Positions 1 through 8,890 of a stretch of 36,849 bases of DNA are shown piece after piece. A program made the translations under genes and the position numbers. Position 1 is the first letter of the stretch. Each line of letters starts with the position of its first letter. The stretch lies in contig JABGUG010000032.1 in assembly GCA_018646705.1 (NCBI GenBank), positions 1-36,849 on the forward strand, given 5' to 3'. Below the pieces are notes generated by a model. The model saw only the letters and a list, made by a program, of their open reading frames with translations, searched no databases and was not told the DNA's origin. The DNA comes from Candidatus Parcubacteria bacterium. Lineage in GTDB: Bacteria > Patescibacteriota > Patescibacteriia > Magasanikbacterales > UBA922.

Positions 1-1
1 C

Positions 2-40
2 GGCGATCCTCCTCCGCTGAACACGCACGACAAGTACTAG
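2..40 (+). CDS. C-terminal end of a small GC-rich ORF cut by the window edge (...GDPPPLNTHDKY*)
   Basis: Frame 2 is open to TAG at 38-40 in GC-rich DNA, followed by a strong hairpin (75-113) and a terminator (131-153). The reading frame is uncertain because frame 1 is also open. Confidence 0.3.
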   Translation, partial: GDPPPLNTHDKY

Positions 41-130
41 CTCGTACGACAAACATCAAACACCTGCTACGTCAGGAATGGGCCGTGGTATTTCAAAACC
101 ACGTTCCCATTCCCCTGCCAGAAAAAAAGA

Positions 131-153
131 AAACAGCACAATGGCTGTTTTTT
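131..153 (+). terminator. Intrinsic terminator
   Basis: AAACAGC-acaatg-GCTGTTT followed by a T run. Confidence 0.7.
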
Positions 154-173
154 GTTTTATACCTACTAACTCT

Positions 174-1247
174 CTAACTTACCAACTTATCAACTATTCC
201 AAGCACATTTTCTTTTTTTGCCACAGGCAACATTTTTTGTAAATTATGTACAAGTTGTTTTTGTTTTACAGTGTCTCCTAAAACTTCCCTGATAACCCTC
301 GCTAGATGCAAGCCATCTGAAGTTCGCTCATTTACAAATATTGCTGCACCAGCTTTTTCTAAAAAATGTACATTTTCTACTTGATGTCCAGGTTTTGGAA
401 TAATAATAGCGACCTTACCAAGCGCTGCAATCTCAGTCAAAGTACCAAAACCACCACGAGAAACCACTATGTCAGAGGCAGCGTATGCATACTTCATTTC
501 TTCAGTAAAAAATTGATGCACTTGATAATCAGAATACAATTCGACCGCACGATTTACCAGTTCTTGAGGACGTTCTTTGCCTGACAAATGAATTACTTGT
601 GCAAAACCTTTGAGATGATCTACCGCTCTTACGACGAGCTGATTCACACGCAGTGACCCTGTTCCACCACCAGTAGCAAAAACAACAGGTAAATCTTTTT
701 TCAAGTTAAACATTTCTTTAGCTTTTTTTCTATCACCTTGTAAAATTTCATCACGCACAGGATTTCCAAGCCAGATTGTTTTTTTCTTTGAATAATCTTT
801 TATATTTTGTTCGAGTGACGTAGTAATAACTTTTGCAAATGGAGCCATGAGTTTATTTGCAAGCCCAACACGAATATCTTGCTGATGTACCCAAGTCTTA
901 ATTCCAAGAAGCCATGCAGCCCAATGTAGAGGTACTGAAATAAATCCACCCGCAGAAATACAAACATCTGGACTTTCTTTCCATAAAAGTTTGAAAGATT
1001 GAAAAAAACCAATAATAATTCTGAAAATATCTACAACATTCCAGAAAGATAAATAACGACGCAACTTACCAGAAGACAATGTAACAAATCTAAGACCAAT
1101 TTTTTCCACCAACTCACGTTCTGGACCGCGCTTGGTTCCAACCCAAACAAACTCAACATCTCGATTCTCTTTTTCAATTATATCTTTTATAGCTAAAAGT
1201 GGTGTTACTGGGCCAAGAGTGCCACCACCTGAGAATATTATTTTCAT
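174..1247 (-). CDS. murG: UDP-N-acetylglucosamine transferase MurG
   Basis: Starts MKIIFSGGGTLGPVTPLLAI; contains GGGTGSLRVNQ and SRGGFGTLTEIAALGKVAIIIPKPG, typical of MurG. The ORF track extends 17 aa upstream to 1298. Confidence 0.92.
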   Translation of the reverse strand: MKIIFSGGGTLGPVTPLLAIKDIIEKENRDVEFVWVGTKRGPERELVEKIGLRFVTLSSGKLRRYLSFWNVVDIFRIIIGFFQSFKLLWKESPDVCISAGGFISVPLHWAAWLLGIKTWVHQQDIRVGLANKLMAPFAKVITTSLEQNIKDYSKKKTIWLGNPVRDEILQGDRKKAKEMFNLKKDLPVVFATGGGTGSLRVNQLVVRAVDHLKGFAQVIHLSGKERPQELVNRAVELYSDYQVHQFFTEEMKYAYAASDIVVSRGGFGTLTEIAALGKVAIIIPKPGHQVENVHFLEKAGAAIFVNERTSDGLHLARVIREVLGDTVKQKQLVHNLQKMLPVAKKENVLGIVDKLVS

Positions 1248-1324
1248 ATTACAGTTAGAAAGTATAAAGTTACAAAGTTCATAAAGTTTTTGCTGCAATA
1301 TCCCTTTATAAACTTTTTAACTTT

Positions 1325-2434
1325 TTACTTTGCACTACTATATTTACTAACATTAATAATAATACCCATCCCCACCATACCGATCATAAGCGCACTACCA
1401 CCATGACTAACAAAAGGTAGTGGTACACCAGTAAGTGGTAACAATCCAACCATAGCACCGATATTTAATAATGACTGTATAATAAACCAACTAATAATAC
1501 CTGCAACTAGCAAGCGCCCAAATGAATCAGGGCTATGTTTGGCAATATGCAAAACACGCAGTGTGATGAGTACAAGTAACGCCAAAAATAATCCAATAAT
1601 AACAATGCCAAATTCTTCTGAAGCTATAGCAAAAATACTATCTGCATGTACTTCTGGTAAATACTGAAACTTTTGCCTAGAGTGACCGAGACCTAAACCA
1701 AATACACCCCCTGATCCTATTGCCAAAAATGCCTGGTTTATCTGATAACCCTGTCCTTGTGGATCTAATTCTGGATGAAGAAAAGTAGTAAGACGTTGCG
1801 CACGATACGGTGCTGCAATAATCATAAGTATAAATGCAATAATTGCGACTAGACCAAGAGCTGACAGATGAGAAAATTTCGCATTTGCAAAAAATAAAAG
1901 AAATATCAAAATACTAAACAAAATAAATGTTGTACCAATGTCTGGCTGTGCTATAACCATGACAATAGGTATAAGACCGACTCCCAAAGCAACAAGAAAC
2001 CCGTGTTTGAGATCATAAATCTGTTTTCCCATATTGGACAAAAATGCAGCCATAAAAATAATCATCCCGAGTTTGATAGCTTCTGCTGGTTGAAAAGAAT
2101 TTCCTCCAAGAACAATCCAACTACGAGCACCGGTACCATGAGTAGAACCAATACCAGGTATAAATGGTAAAATAAGCAAAATTAATCCAGCTATAAAAAT
2201 AGGAAGTGCATACTTCTTCCATACATGATAATCAATCTTAGCTGCAATCAAAAATAATATGACTCCTGGAAGAAGTCCTAGTAATAACTGACGCTTGATA
2301 AAAAAATATGGATCTTGAAATCTCTCTATACCTACTGATACGCCTGCCGAACTAAGTACTAGAAGCCCAAACAAAATAAGTACTACAAAGTACGTAAGAA
2401 GTGTGTAATCACTTGTCCTAGTTCTAGTTGCCAT
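1325..2434 (-). CDS. ftsW: FtsW/RodA/SpoVE (SEDS) family cell division protein
   Basis: Multi-TM protein with SEDS motifs (AQPDIGTTF; GxGLGHSRQKFQYLPEVHADSIFAIASEEFG; LPLTGVPLPFVSHGGSAL); adjacent to murG. Confidence 0.92.
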   Translation of the reverse strand: MATRTRTSDYTLLTYFVVLILFGLLVLSSAGVSVGIERFQDPYFFIKRQLLLGLLPGVILFLIAAKIDYHVWKKYALPIFIAGLILLILPFIPGIGSTHGTGARSWIVLGGNSFQPAEAIKLGMIIFMAAFLSNMGKQIYDLKHGFLVALGVGLIPIVMVIAQPDIGTTFILFSILIFLLFFANAKFSHLSALGLVAIIAFILMIIAAPYRAQRLTTFLHPELDPQGQGYQINQAFLAIGSGGVFGLGLGHSRQKFQYLPEVHADSIFAIASEEFGIVIIGLFLALLVLITLRVLHIAKHSPDSFGRLLVAGIISWFIIQSLLNIGAMVGLLPLTGVPLPFVSHGGSALMIGMVGMGIIINVSKYSSAK

Positions 2435-2440
2435 GAAGCA

Positions 2441-2803
2441 CTATACATTTAAAAATATAAGCAAAAATGTCGCTATAACAACAAACACCTGGCAAAGGGC
2501 TGCAAAAAATAAAAGAGTCTGTGCCATAAACTTATCTGTACGATACAATACCCAGCCTAAACATAAATTGATTAGAAAAATCAAAAGTCCCAAAAGTGGT
2601 ACATAGAAAATCTTCCAACTCTCCCCCACCTGGTCTACCCCAAATAAGATATTATAATGCAAAAATACCTGATCTCCTGTCCTAGGGATTTGTATCCAAA
2701 GCCATACCCAACTAAATACATTGAGAATTGCAGATATACCCGTAAAAACTGCTACAGGCAAGGAGGCAAAATAAAGTTTAATAGGATAAAAACGCCATTT
2801 CAT
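2441..2803 (-). CDS. Small hypothetical membrane protein (120 aa)
   Basis: Several hydrophobic segments; directly upstream of ftsW on the same strand. Confidence 0.6.
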   Translation of the reverse strand: MKWRFYPIKLYFASLPVAVFTGISAILNVFSWVWLWIQIPRTGDQVFLHYNILFGVDQVGESWKIFYVPLLGLLIFLINLCLGWVLYRTDKFMAQTLLFFAALCQVFVVIATFLLIFLNV

Positions 2804-2830
2804 AAGTGAAAAAGGAATAAGAAGTAAGCA

Positions 2831-2848
2831 TGCCTGCCGACAGGCAGG
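2831..2848. repeat. Short GC-rich palindrome TGCCTGCCgacaGGCAGG
   Basis: Perfect CCTGCC/GGCAGG inverted repeat in an AT-rich intergenic region. Confidence 0.5.
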
Positions 2849-3005
2849 GATTAGGGAACAAAAGGTAAAAACATCTATTAATCCTTAGTTCTTACCTTAA
2901 ATTATACGCTAAATACGCCCTATTGACAAGAATAGAAAAATCCTTTATAATAGCCACCGTCCACTTTATTTTAAATTCTCTCACAAGAAAACTAACTCCG
3001 ACCCT

Positions 3006-3293
3006 ATGGCACATAAAAAAGCTGGTGGTTCTACCAGACTGGGACGAGATTCCCAACCACAATACCTTGGTGTGAAGGTTGGCGATGGCCAAACTGTCAA
3101 ACAAGGTTCTATGCTTGTTCGTCAACGTGGTACTAAAATCCACCCAGGAACAAACGTAAAACGTACTGGTGATGATTCACTTCTATCACTTATAGCAGGA
3201 ATTGTAAAATTTCAAACCAAAAAAAGAAAACGATTTGATGGTAGCCTAAAAACGGCTAAATATGTCAACGTTGTACCTGCTGAAAAAAAATAA
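3006..3293 (+). CDS. rpmA: Ribosomal protein bL27
   Basis: [51 protein letters not shown]. Confidence 0.96.
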   Translation: MAHKKAGGSTRLGRDSQPQYLGVKVGDGQTVKQGSMLVRQRGTKIHPGTNVKRTGDDSLLSLIAGIVKFQTKKRKRFDGSLKTAKYVNVVPAEKK

Positions 3294-3306
3294 ACATTAC
3301 TAAATA

Positions 3307-3332
3307 AAAAACTCCCGATTACGGGAGTTTTT
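3307..3332 (+). terminator. Intrinsic terminator after rpmA
   Basis: AAAACTCCCG-atta-CGGGAGTTTTT. Confidence 0.85.
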
Positions 3333-3403
3333 GTTTTGATATTTTTTCCTTTTTCCATACAAATCTGCTATAATCCTTACATAATATCTATAAATAATCT
3401 ATT

Positions 3404-3748
3404 ATGGTAAATGACAACGGCCTGTACCATGTTCAAAAAAGAAAACGAGCCCATGACAAAAAACTTGAACCATATCCACATCCTCATAAATTCAAAGGAT
3501 TTATCGACCACCTTGTATATGTTGTTGGTATTTTGGGACCAATGTTTGGTGCGGCTCAGGTATACAAAATATGGTCAACCCAAAATGCTGCTGGTGTTTC
3601 ACTTCTTATGTTTGGCTCACATATTGTATTTAATCTGGTTTGGCTCATATATGGTATTATTCATAAAGAAAAACCAATTGTACTCATGTATTCACTCTGG
3701 TTTATTATAAATATACTTATTACAGTTGGAACCATTCTATATAATTAA
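3404..3748 (+). CDS. SemiSWEET / PQ-loop family transporter
   Basis: Three-TM protein with LGPMFGAAQVYKIWSTQNAAGVSLLMF (PQ-loop-like signature). Confidence 0.75.
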   Translation: MVNDNGLYHVQKRKRAHDKKLEPYPHPHKFKGFIDHLVYVVGILGPMFGAAQVYKIWSTQNAAGVSLLMFGSHIVFNLVWLIYGIIHKEKPIVLMYSLWFIINILITVGTILYN

Positions 3749-3749
3749 T

Positions 3750-4544
3750 ATGCAAATATATCTAATAACGCTCATTACAGCTGTTTTCCTACAGATTATT
3801 GGTGTACTTGGAATATTTTTTGCACTCGGCTTTGTACATTCAAAGTTACAATATTTTACACATAAAAATTATAGACAAACACTTGGGTGGAAAGGAATTA
3901 TCTGGACTGCCTGGATTGGAACGCCTATCCATGAGATTGGCCATGCCTTTTTTGCAAAAGTCTTTAGACATAAAATCAACAATATTTCAATTTTCCAACC
4001 AAACGAAGCATCTGGAAATCTTGGTCATGTAGACCATTCATTTAATCCAAGAAGTTTATATCAAAAAATTGGTAACTTTTTTATAGGTGCAGCGCCAATG
4101 ATATTTGGATCTGTAGTCCTTATCATATTTTTATATTTTTTCGTCCCAAATGGAAAAGAAGTATTTGCACCGCTTGCTGAACAACAAAACAGTATTTCAG
4201 GATTTATTACTTCAATAATTGCTTCGCTCAAAAATCTATTTGCTCCAGAAAATATTAGTGCATGGAACTTTTGGCTTTTTCTATATATATCTTTTGCAGT
4301 GAGTTCTCATATGGCACCGAGCAATCAAGATCAAAAAGGTATGTGGAAAGGATTTGTCTGGCTCGTGTTTCTTGTGGTAATAATAAATGCCATCACCCTT
4401 GCGCTTGGTGTAGATATCACTGCTTATGTACTAAATATTACACAGTACTTGGGAATGCTAACTGCAATTTTTATCTATGCGATTCTCCTTTCACTGTTAC
4501 ATTTGATTTTGTCTTCCGTAATACTGCTTCCGTTCAAAAAATAA
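3750..4544 (+). CDS. Membrane protein with HEIGH (HExxH) motif, possible M50-like metalloprotease
   Basis: Start taken at MQIYLITLI; GTPIHEIGHAFFAKVFRHKI followed by multiple TM segments. ORF track start is 3726. Confidence 0.6.
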   Translation: MQIYLITLITAVFLQIIGVLGIFFALGFVHSKLQYFTHKNYRQTLGWKGIIWTAWIGTPIHEIGHAFFAKVFRHKINNISIFQPNEASGNLGHVDHSFNPRSLYQKIGNFFIGAAPMIFGSVVLIIFLYFFVPNGKEVFAPLAEQQNSISGFITSIIASLKNLFAPENISAWNFWLFLYISFAVSSHMAPSNQDQKGMWKGFVWLVFLVVIINAITLALGVDITAYVLNITQYLGMLTAIFIYAILLSLLHLILSSVILLPFKK

Positions 4545-4560
4545 AAATATCTAAACAAAA

Positions 4561-4584
4561 AAACGACTCGTAAGTCGTTTTTTT
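4561..4584. terminator. Bidirectional intrinsic terminator
   Basis: AAACGACT-cgta-AGTCGTTT with T run, between convergent genes. Confidence 0.8.
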
Positions 4585-4596
4585 TATTTTGTTTAT

Positions 4597-5013
4597 TTAT
4601 CTACCAAGAGTACTCAGCAAATCTCGTCTATGCTCTTCTTCATCCATAAGAATATCTTCAAGCACACGACGAACTCCATATTCTCCAAGCTCTTCAGCTT
4701 GAGCAACGCGTTCTTTGTAACGAGTAATAGCGAGCTCTTCTCCACCCAAATCTTGTTCAAGCATTGTTTTGCTATCACTTGAAACTTTTCTCTCTTCTAC
4801 ATCCACTACAGGCACACCGCCAAGATCAGAAATCATATCTGATAATTTTTGTGCATGGATCATTTCTTCGTTTGAGTGAATAAGTAATTCTTTTCCAATT
4901 GCATCATACTGAGCTCCAGTAATAGTCGCGGCATGTTGTACGTATTGTACTGCTGCAGCGTATTCCCACTCCAAGTCTTTGTTAAGTTCTACAATAAATT
5001 CTTCTTTTGTCAT
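4597..5013 (-). CDS. Ferritin-like / bacterioferritin-like diiron protein
   Basis: Carboxylate/His pattern: LEWEYAAAVQYVQH, SNEEMIHAQKL, EELAITRYKE, DEEEHRRDLL. Confidence 0.75.
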   Translation of the reverse strand: MTKEEFIVELNKDLEWEYAAAVQYVQHAATITGAQYDAIGKELLIHSNEEMIHAQKLSDMISDLGGVPVVDVEERKVSSDSKTMLEQDLGGEELAITRYKERVAQAEELGEYGVRRVLEDILMDEEEHRRDLLSTLGR

Positions 5014-5042
5014 AAAAATAAGTTAATAATTAATAATATAAT

Positions 5043-5510
5043 TTATTTTTCCAAAATTTCTACTGTTTGTACAACAACTGGCTCTACTGGTTGAGAAGGT
5101 TCTCCAGACATACTCATTTCCACCTTATCTTCAGCAATCATGTCTACTGCATCCATACCATCTTCAACTTCGCCAAAAATAGTATAATTTTTTGGTAAAG
5201 GATAATCTGCATGCATTATAAAAAACTGGCTACCGTTGGTATTAGGACCTGCATTAGCCATAGCCACAATACCACGATTATATTCACCTTCAAAAGGTTC
5301 GTCATCAAATTTATACCCAGGACCACCCATGCCAGTTCCTTGTGGACACCCGCCTTGAATCATAAAACCTTTTAAGACTCTGTGAAAAATAGTATCATTA
5401 TAAAAATCTTTTTTTGCAAGTGTAATAAAGTTATCTATTGTTTTTGCTGTTTGATTTTCATTAAACTTAATTGTAATATCTCCTTTTGTTGTGTGTAGTA
5501 TTGCTTTCAT
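5043..5510 (-). CDS. Cyclophilin-type peptidyl-prolyl cis-trans isomerase
   Basis: FHRVLKGFMIQGGCPQGTGMGGPGY, IVAMANAGPNTNGSQFFI, YTIFGEVEDGMD. Confidence 0.93.
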   Translation of the reverse strand: MKAILHTTKGDITIKFNENQTAKTIDNFITLAKKDFYNDTIFHRVLKGFMIQGGCPQGTGMGGPGYKFDDEPFEGEYNRGIVAMANAGPNTNGSQFFIMHADYPLPKNYTIFGEVEDGMDAVDMIAEDKVEMSMSGEPSQPVEPVVVQTVEILEK

Positions 5511-5554
5511 ATTATATTGACTTATGGTTATTTTATTGATATCCTAGTGCCCAT

Positions 5555-5639
5555 GGAAGGTTCGCATAGTGGTCTAGTGCGCCGCCTTGGAAAGGCGGTA
5601 TACCTCACGGTATCGGGGGTTCGAATCCCCCACCTTCCG
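5555..5639 (+). tRNA. tRNA-Ser (anticodon GGA)
   Basis: Acceptor GGAAGGT/ACCTTCC; anticodon arm CCGCC-TTGGAAA-GGCGG; long variable arm; T arm GGGGG-TTCGAAT-CCCCC; CCA not encoded. Confidence 0.93.
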
Positions 5640-5645
5640 CGAGGA

Positions 5646-5669
5646 AAAAACCGTTTTGAACGGTTTTTT
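5646..5669 (+). terminator. Terminator after tRNA-Ser
   Basis: AAAAACCGTT-ttg-AACGGTTTTTT. Confidence 0.8.
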
Positions 5670-7023
5670 ATTTTGCCCTAAATTCCTTCACAATATCTAG
5701 AGCACTCTCTACATTGTCTACAATCTGGTATAGTTCATCATCTTCATCACCAATTGTTTCGAAATTATGTACAAAGATCTTCTTGATAAAATCATGCAAC
5801 GGACCCCAAAATTCATGGTCGTACAAAATGATAGGAATCTTCTGCATTTTTTTGGTCTGAATAAGTGTCAAAACTTCAAACAACTGATGCAAAGTACCAA
5901 ACCCACCTGGAAAAAACACAAAGGCCTTGCTTGGTGTAGTAATCATGAGTTTGCGATTAAAAGGAAATTGGAATCCAATAGAGCGTTTTACATATGGATT
6001 AACTCGTTCACGATCACCAAACTTCATATTTATACCTACCGACTCTCCACCATTTTCAAATGATCCTTTATTTGCCGCTTCCATGATTCCCGGGCCACCA
6101 CCAGTAATTACTCCGAATTTTGCCTCAGCTAACTTTACTCCCATTTCATAGGCAGCTTCATAATATTTGGAGTCAGCCTTGATACTCTTCGTACCAAGTA
6201 TAGTGACGTCCTCAACCATGCCTGTAAGAAATTCAAACCCTTCTACAAGCTCTGCCATAATACGAAAGATTTTCCAATCAACATTACCACCACAATGAAA
6301 ACTCTCAGGAGACAATTCGCATACTGGTTTTTTGTCCTTTGTATCTTTTATAAATTCATAAGCTTCCTCTGCGCTATCCACAACATGCCAAGAGTCAATA
6401 TCTTTATTAGGAACAGAACCGATCTTGGATGATTTCTCTTTTAAAAATTCAATCAATGGATTCCAGTAATCTAGTCCGACTAAAATAATAGGAGCTTTAC
6501 TCATCTTACCAAGTTCTATGAGGTCCACTACTTCAAAAAATTCATCCATTGTTCCAAACCCACCTGGAAAATACACAAACGCATTAGCAGGAGACGTAAG
6601 CATTACTTTGCGTGTAAAAAAGTAATAAAATCCTGCAGACTCCTTTACATATGGATTAACACGTTGTTCAAAAGGAAGTTGAATATTGAGACCAACTGAC
6701 TTCCCTTCAGCTTCAAAAGCTCCGCGATTTGCAGCCTCCATAATACCAGGACCGCCGCCAGTAATTGTAGTGAAACCATTTTTACCAAGAAGCTTTCCCA
6801 GATCTCTTGCTATTCCATAATATTTATGATCTTCTTTGAGTCTTGCTGAACCAAGAACAGTAACTTCGCGCTCCAAATTTGATAAAAATTGATATCCTTC
6901 TACAAACTCTGACATGATACGAAAAATTCTCCATGACTCACGATAATCACCCGATTCATTCAAAGTATATGAAAAATCTTTTTTCGATTGTTTTTCTATT
7001 TTTTTTATTGTTTCTTCTTTCAT
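5668..7023 (-). CDS. Tandem fused LOG-family (lysine decarboxylase-like / cytokinin riboside phosphoribohydrolase-like) protein
   Basis: Two full copies: GGGPGIMEAANRGAFEAEG...PGGFGTMDEFFE and GGGPGIMEAANKGSFENGG...PGGFGTLHQLFE. Confidence 0.88.
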   Translation of the reverse strand: MKEETIKKIEKQSKKDFSYTLNESGDYRESWRIFRIMSEFVEGYQFLSNLEREVTVLGSARLKEDHKYYGIARDLGKLLGKNGFTTITGGGPGIMEAANRGAFEAEGKSVGLNIQLPFEQRVNPYVKESAGFYYFFTRKVMLTSPANAFVYFPGGFGTMDEFFEVVDLIELGKMSKAPIILVGLDYWNPLIEFLKEKSSKIGSVPNKDIDSWHVVDSAEEAYEFIKDTKDKKPVCELSPESFHCGGNVDWKIFRIMAELVEGFEFLTGMVEDVTILGTKSIKADSKYYEAAYEMGVKLAEAKFGVITGGGPGIMEAANKGSFENGGESVGINMKFGDRERVNPYVKRSIGFQFPFNRKLMITTPSKAFVFFPGGFGTLHQLFEVLTLIQTKKMQKIPIILYDHEFWGPLHDFIKKIFVHNFETIGDEDDELYQIVDNVESALDIVKEFRAK

Positions 7024-7033
7024 AAAGACGTCG

Positions 7034-7063
7034 TTGTCATCCCGACCGAAGTGGAGGGATCCC
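7034..7063. repeat. Left inverted repeat flanking the GIY-YIG ORF
   Basis: TTGTCATCCCGACCGAAGTGGAGGGATCCC resembles the reverse complement of 7402-7456. Confidence 0.7.
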
Positions 7064-7074
7064 TTTTTAAATTA

Positions 7075-7377
7075 TCAGATATGACTTCCAAACCAATCTA
7101 TTGCTAAATCTAGCCATTCTGGATTTTTAATTTTAATTAAATTTTCTTTTTTGTTTCTATTCCAGCGCTTTATTTGTTTTTCTCTACTTATTGCATCATT
7201 TATCATCTTATACTCTTCGTAAAAAACAAGCCTATGACATTTATATTTTTTTGTAAAACCTTCTTTCAAACTATATTTATGTTCAAATGTTCGTCGTACA
7301 AGATCATTAGTAACCCCAACATAAAGTGTACCCGTTTTACTTACCATTATATATACAAAATATTCATGTTTTTTCAT
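7075..7377 (-). CDS. GIY-YIG nuclease superfamily protein
   Basis: YFVYIMVSKTGTLYVGVTNDLVRRTFEHK...LVFYEEYKMINDAISREKQIKRWNRNKK. Confidence 0.92.
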   Translation of the reverse strand: MKKHEYFVYIMVSKTGTLYVGVTNDLVRRTFEHKYSLKEGFTKKYKCHRLVFYEEYKMINDAISREKQIKRWNRNKKENLIKIKNPEWLDLAIDWFGSHI

Positions 7378-7401
7378 AATTTCCTGTGCACCCCACAGAA
7401 A

Positions 7402-7456
7402 AGAGATTCCTCCACTTCATTCTGAACTTCGTCAGAATTCCGGTCGGAATGACAAG
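7402..7456. repeat. Right inverted repeat flanking the GIY-YIG ORF, with an internal hairpin
   Basis: Reverse complement reads TTGTCATTCCGACCGGAATTCTGACGAAGTTCAGAATGAAGTGGAGGAATCTC, matching the left copy plus an internal ATTCTGA/TCAGAAT palindrome. Confidence 0.7.
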
Positions 7457-7460
7457 GGTC

Positions 7461-8888
7461 TTAGGATATCTGTATAGCATGCCCTAGTTGCAAAACTTTT
7501 GCTTCACCTAGTCGTGGTCCCATGATTTGGAGACCTACTGGTAATCCTAACTTTGTATTACCAGAAGGAACTGAAAGTCCAGGAATACCTGCAACAGAGG
7601 CTGGGCATGTACATACATCTGCTAAATACATTGCCAAGACATCGTCTTTCTTTTCTCCAATTTTAAATGCCGGAAATGGAGAAGTGGGAGCAACAATACA
7701 ATCAACACTCTCGAAAACACGTTCAAAATCTTTTATAATTAATGTTCTTACTTTTTGTGCTTTTTTATAATACGCATCATAATACCCAGCTGACAAAGCA
7801 TACGTACCAATCATGATACGACGTTTTACTTCTTCTGGAAAACCTTGCGCACGAGATTTGGCATATATGTCATACAAATTCTTTCCTTCGGCTTGTACAC
7901 CATATCTTATACCATCAAGTCGTCCCATATTTGAACTGTCTTCACTTGGTACTACAATATAATAAACAGCCACTGCATATTTGATATAAGGCAATGAAAC
8001 ATCCACAAGCTCAACGCCAAGATTTTTTAAATCTTGAATTTGTTTCATCACAATCTCTTTTGTCTCATCTTCCATACCTTCCAATTCAAAATATTCTTTT
8101 GGTACACCAACTTTCATTCCTTTAACACTTTTTTTAATTTCCTCACTATATTTTGGTACTGCATCAGACACTGTTGTAGCGTCCTTATTGTCCTGACCTG
8201 CCATAACATCCATAAGGAGTGCAACATCTTCTACATTTTTTGCAAAAGGACCTACTGTATCAAGAGAACTTGCCATTGGCATAATGCCATAACGAGAATT
8301 ACGACCATAACTAGGACGCAAACCAGAAATTCCACACAGACTTGCGGGTTGACGAATAGACCCACCAGTATCTTCACCAATTGAAAATATACACATATTG
8401 TCAGCAACTGCTGCAGCACTACCACCAGATGAACCACCTGCAACACGTTCCAAATCATATGGATTCTTTACAGGACCATACATGGAGTTTTCATTGCTTG
8501 CTCCATGACCAAATGCATCACAATTGGTTTTACCAACCATAACAGCTCCTTCACTTCTTATTTTTGAAATCACTGTTGATTCAAATGGTGAAATATAATT
8601 ATCCAAAATCTTTCCTCCACCAGTAGAGCGAATATCGACAACGTTAATTGCATCTTTAGTAGCAAATGGAATTCCTGTTAATAGTTCTGCTTCACCTTTT
8701 TTTATTTTCTTGTCAGCCTCTTTTGCTTCTGCAATAGCTTGCTTTTCAGTAACAGTAATAAAAGCATTTATTTTTCCGTTCCTTTCATTAATTCTATCCA
8801 AACAAGCTTTTGTAAGATCAACAGAAGAAAAGTCTCCATTATCTAGACCTTCTCGTGCTTGTCTAATTGTGAGTTCATTTAGATTCAT
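7461..8888 (-). CDS. gatA: Asp-tRNA(Asn)/Glu-tRNA(Gln) amidotransferase subunit A
   Basis: Amidase signature GGSSGGSAAAVADNMCIFSIGEDTGGSIRQPASLCG; paired with gatC. Confidence 0.95.
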   Translation of the reverse strand: MNLNELTIRQAREGLDNGDFSSVDLTKACLDRINERNGKINAFITVTEKQAIAEAKEADKKIKKGEAELLTGIPFATKDAINVVDIRSTGGGKILDNYISPFESTVISKIRSEGAVMVGKTNCDAFGHGASNENSMYGPVKNPYDLERVAGGSSGGSAAAVADNMCIFSIGEDTGGSIRQPASLCGISGLRPSYGRNSRYGIMPMASSLDTVGPFAKNVEDVALLMDVMAGQDNKDATTVSDAVPKYSEEIKKSVKGMKVGVPKEYFELEGMEDETKEIVMKQIQDLKNLGVELVDVSLPYIKYAVAVYYIVVPSEDSSNMGRLDGIRYGVQAEGKNLYDIYAKSRAQGFPEEVKRRIMIGTYALSAGYYDAYYKKAQKVRTLIIKDFERVFESVDCIVAPTSPFPAFKIGEKKDDVLAMYLADVCTCPASVAGIPGLSVPSGNTKLGLPVGLQIMGPRLGEAKVLQLGHAIQIS

Positions 8889-8890
8889 AA

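Noticed and set aside
7034-7456. CRISPR or classical IS element around the GIY-YIG gene
   Set aside because: Only two inverted repeat copies, no spacers, no transposase; described instead as a candidate nuclease-associated element.
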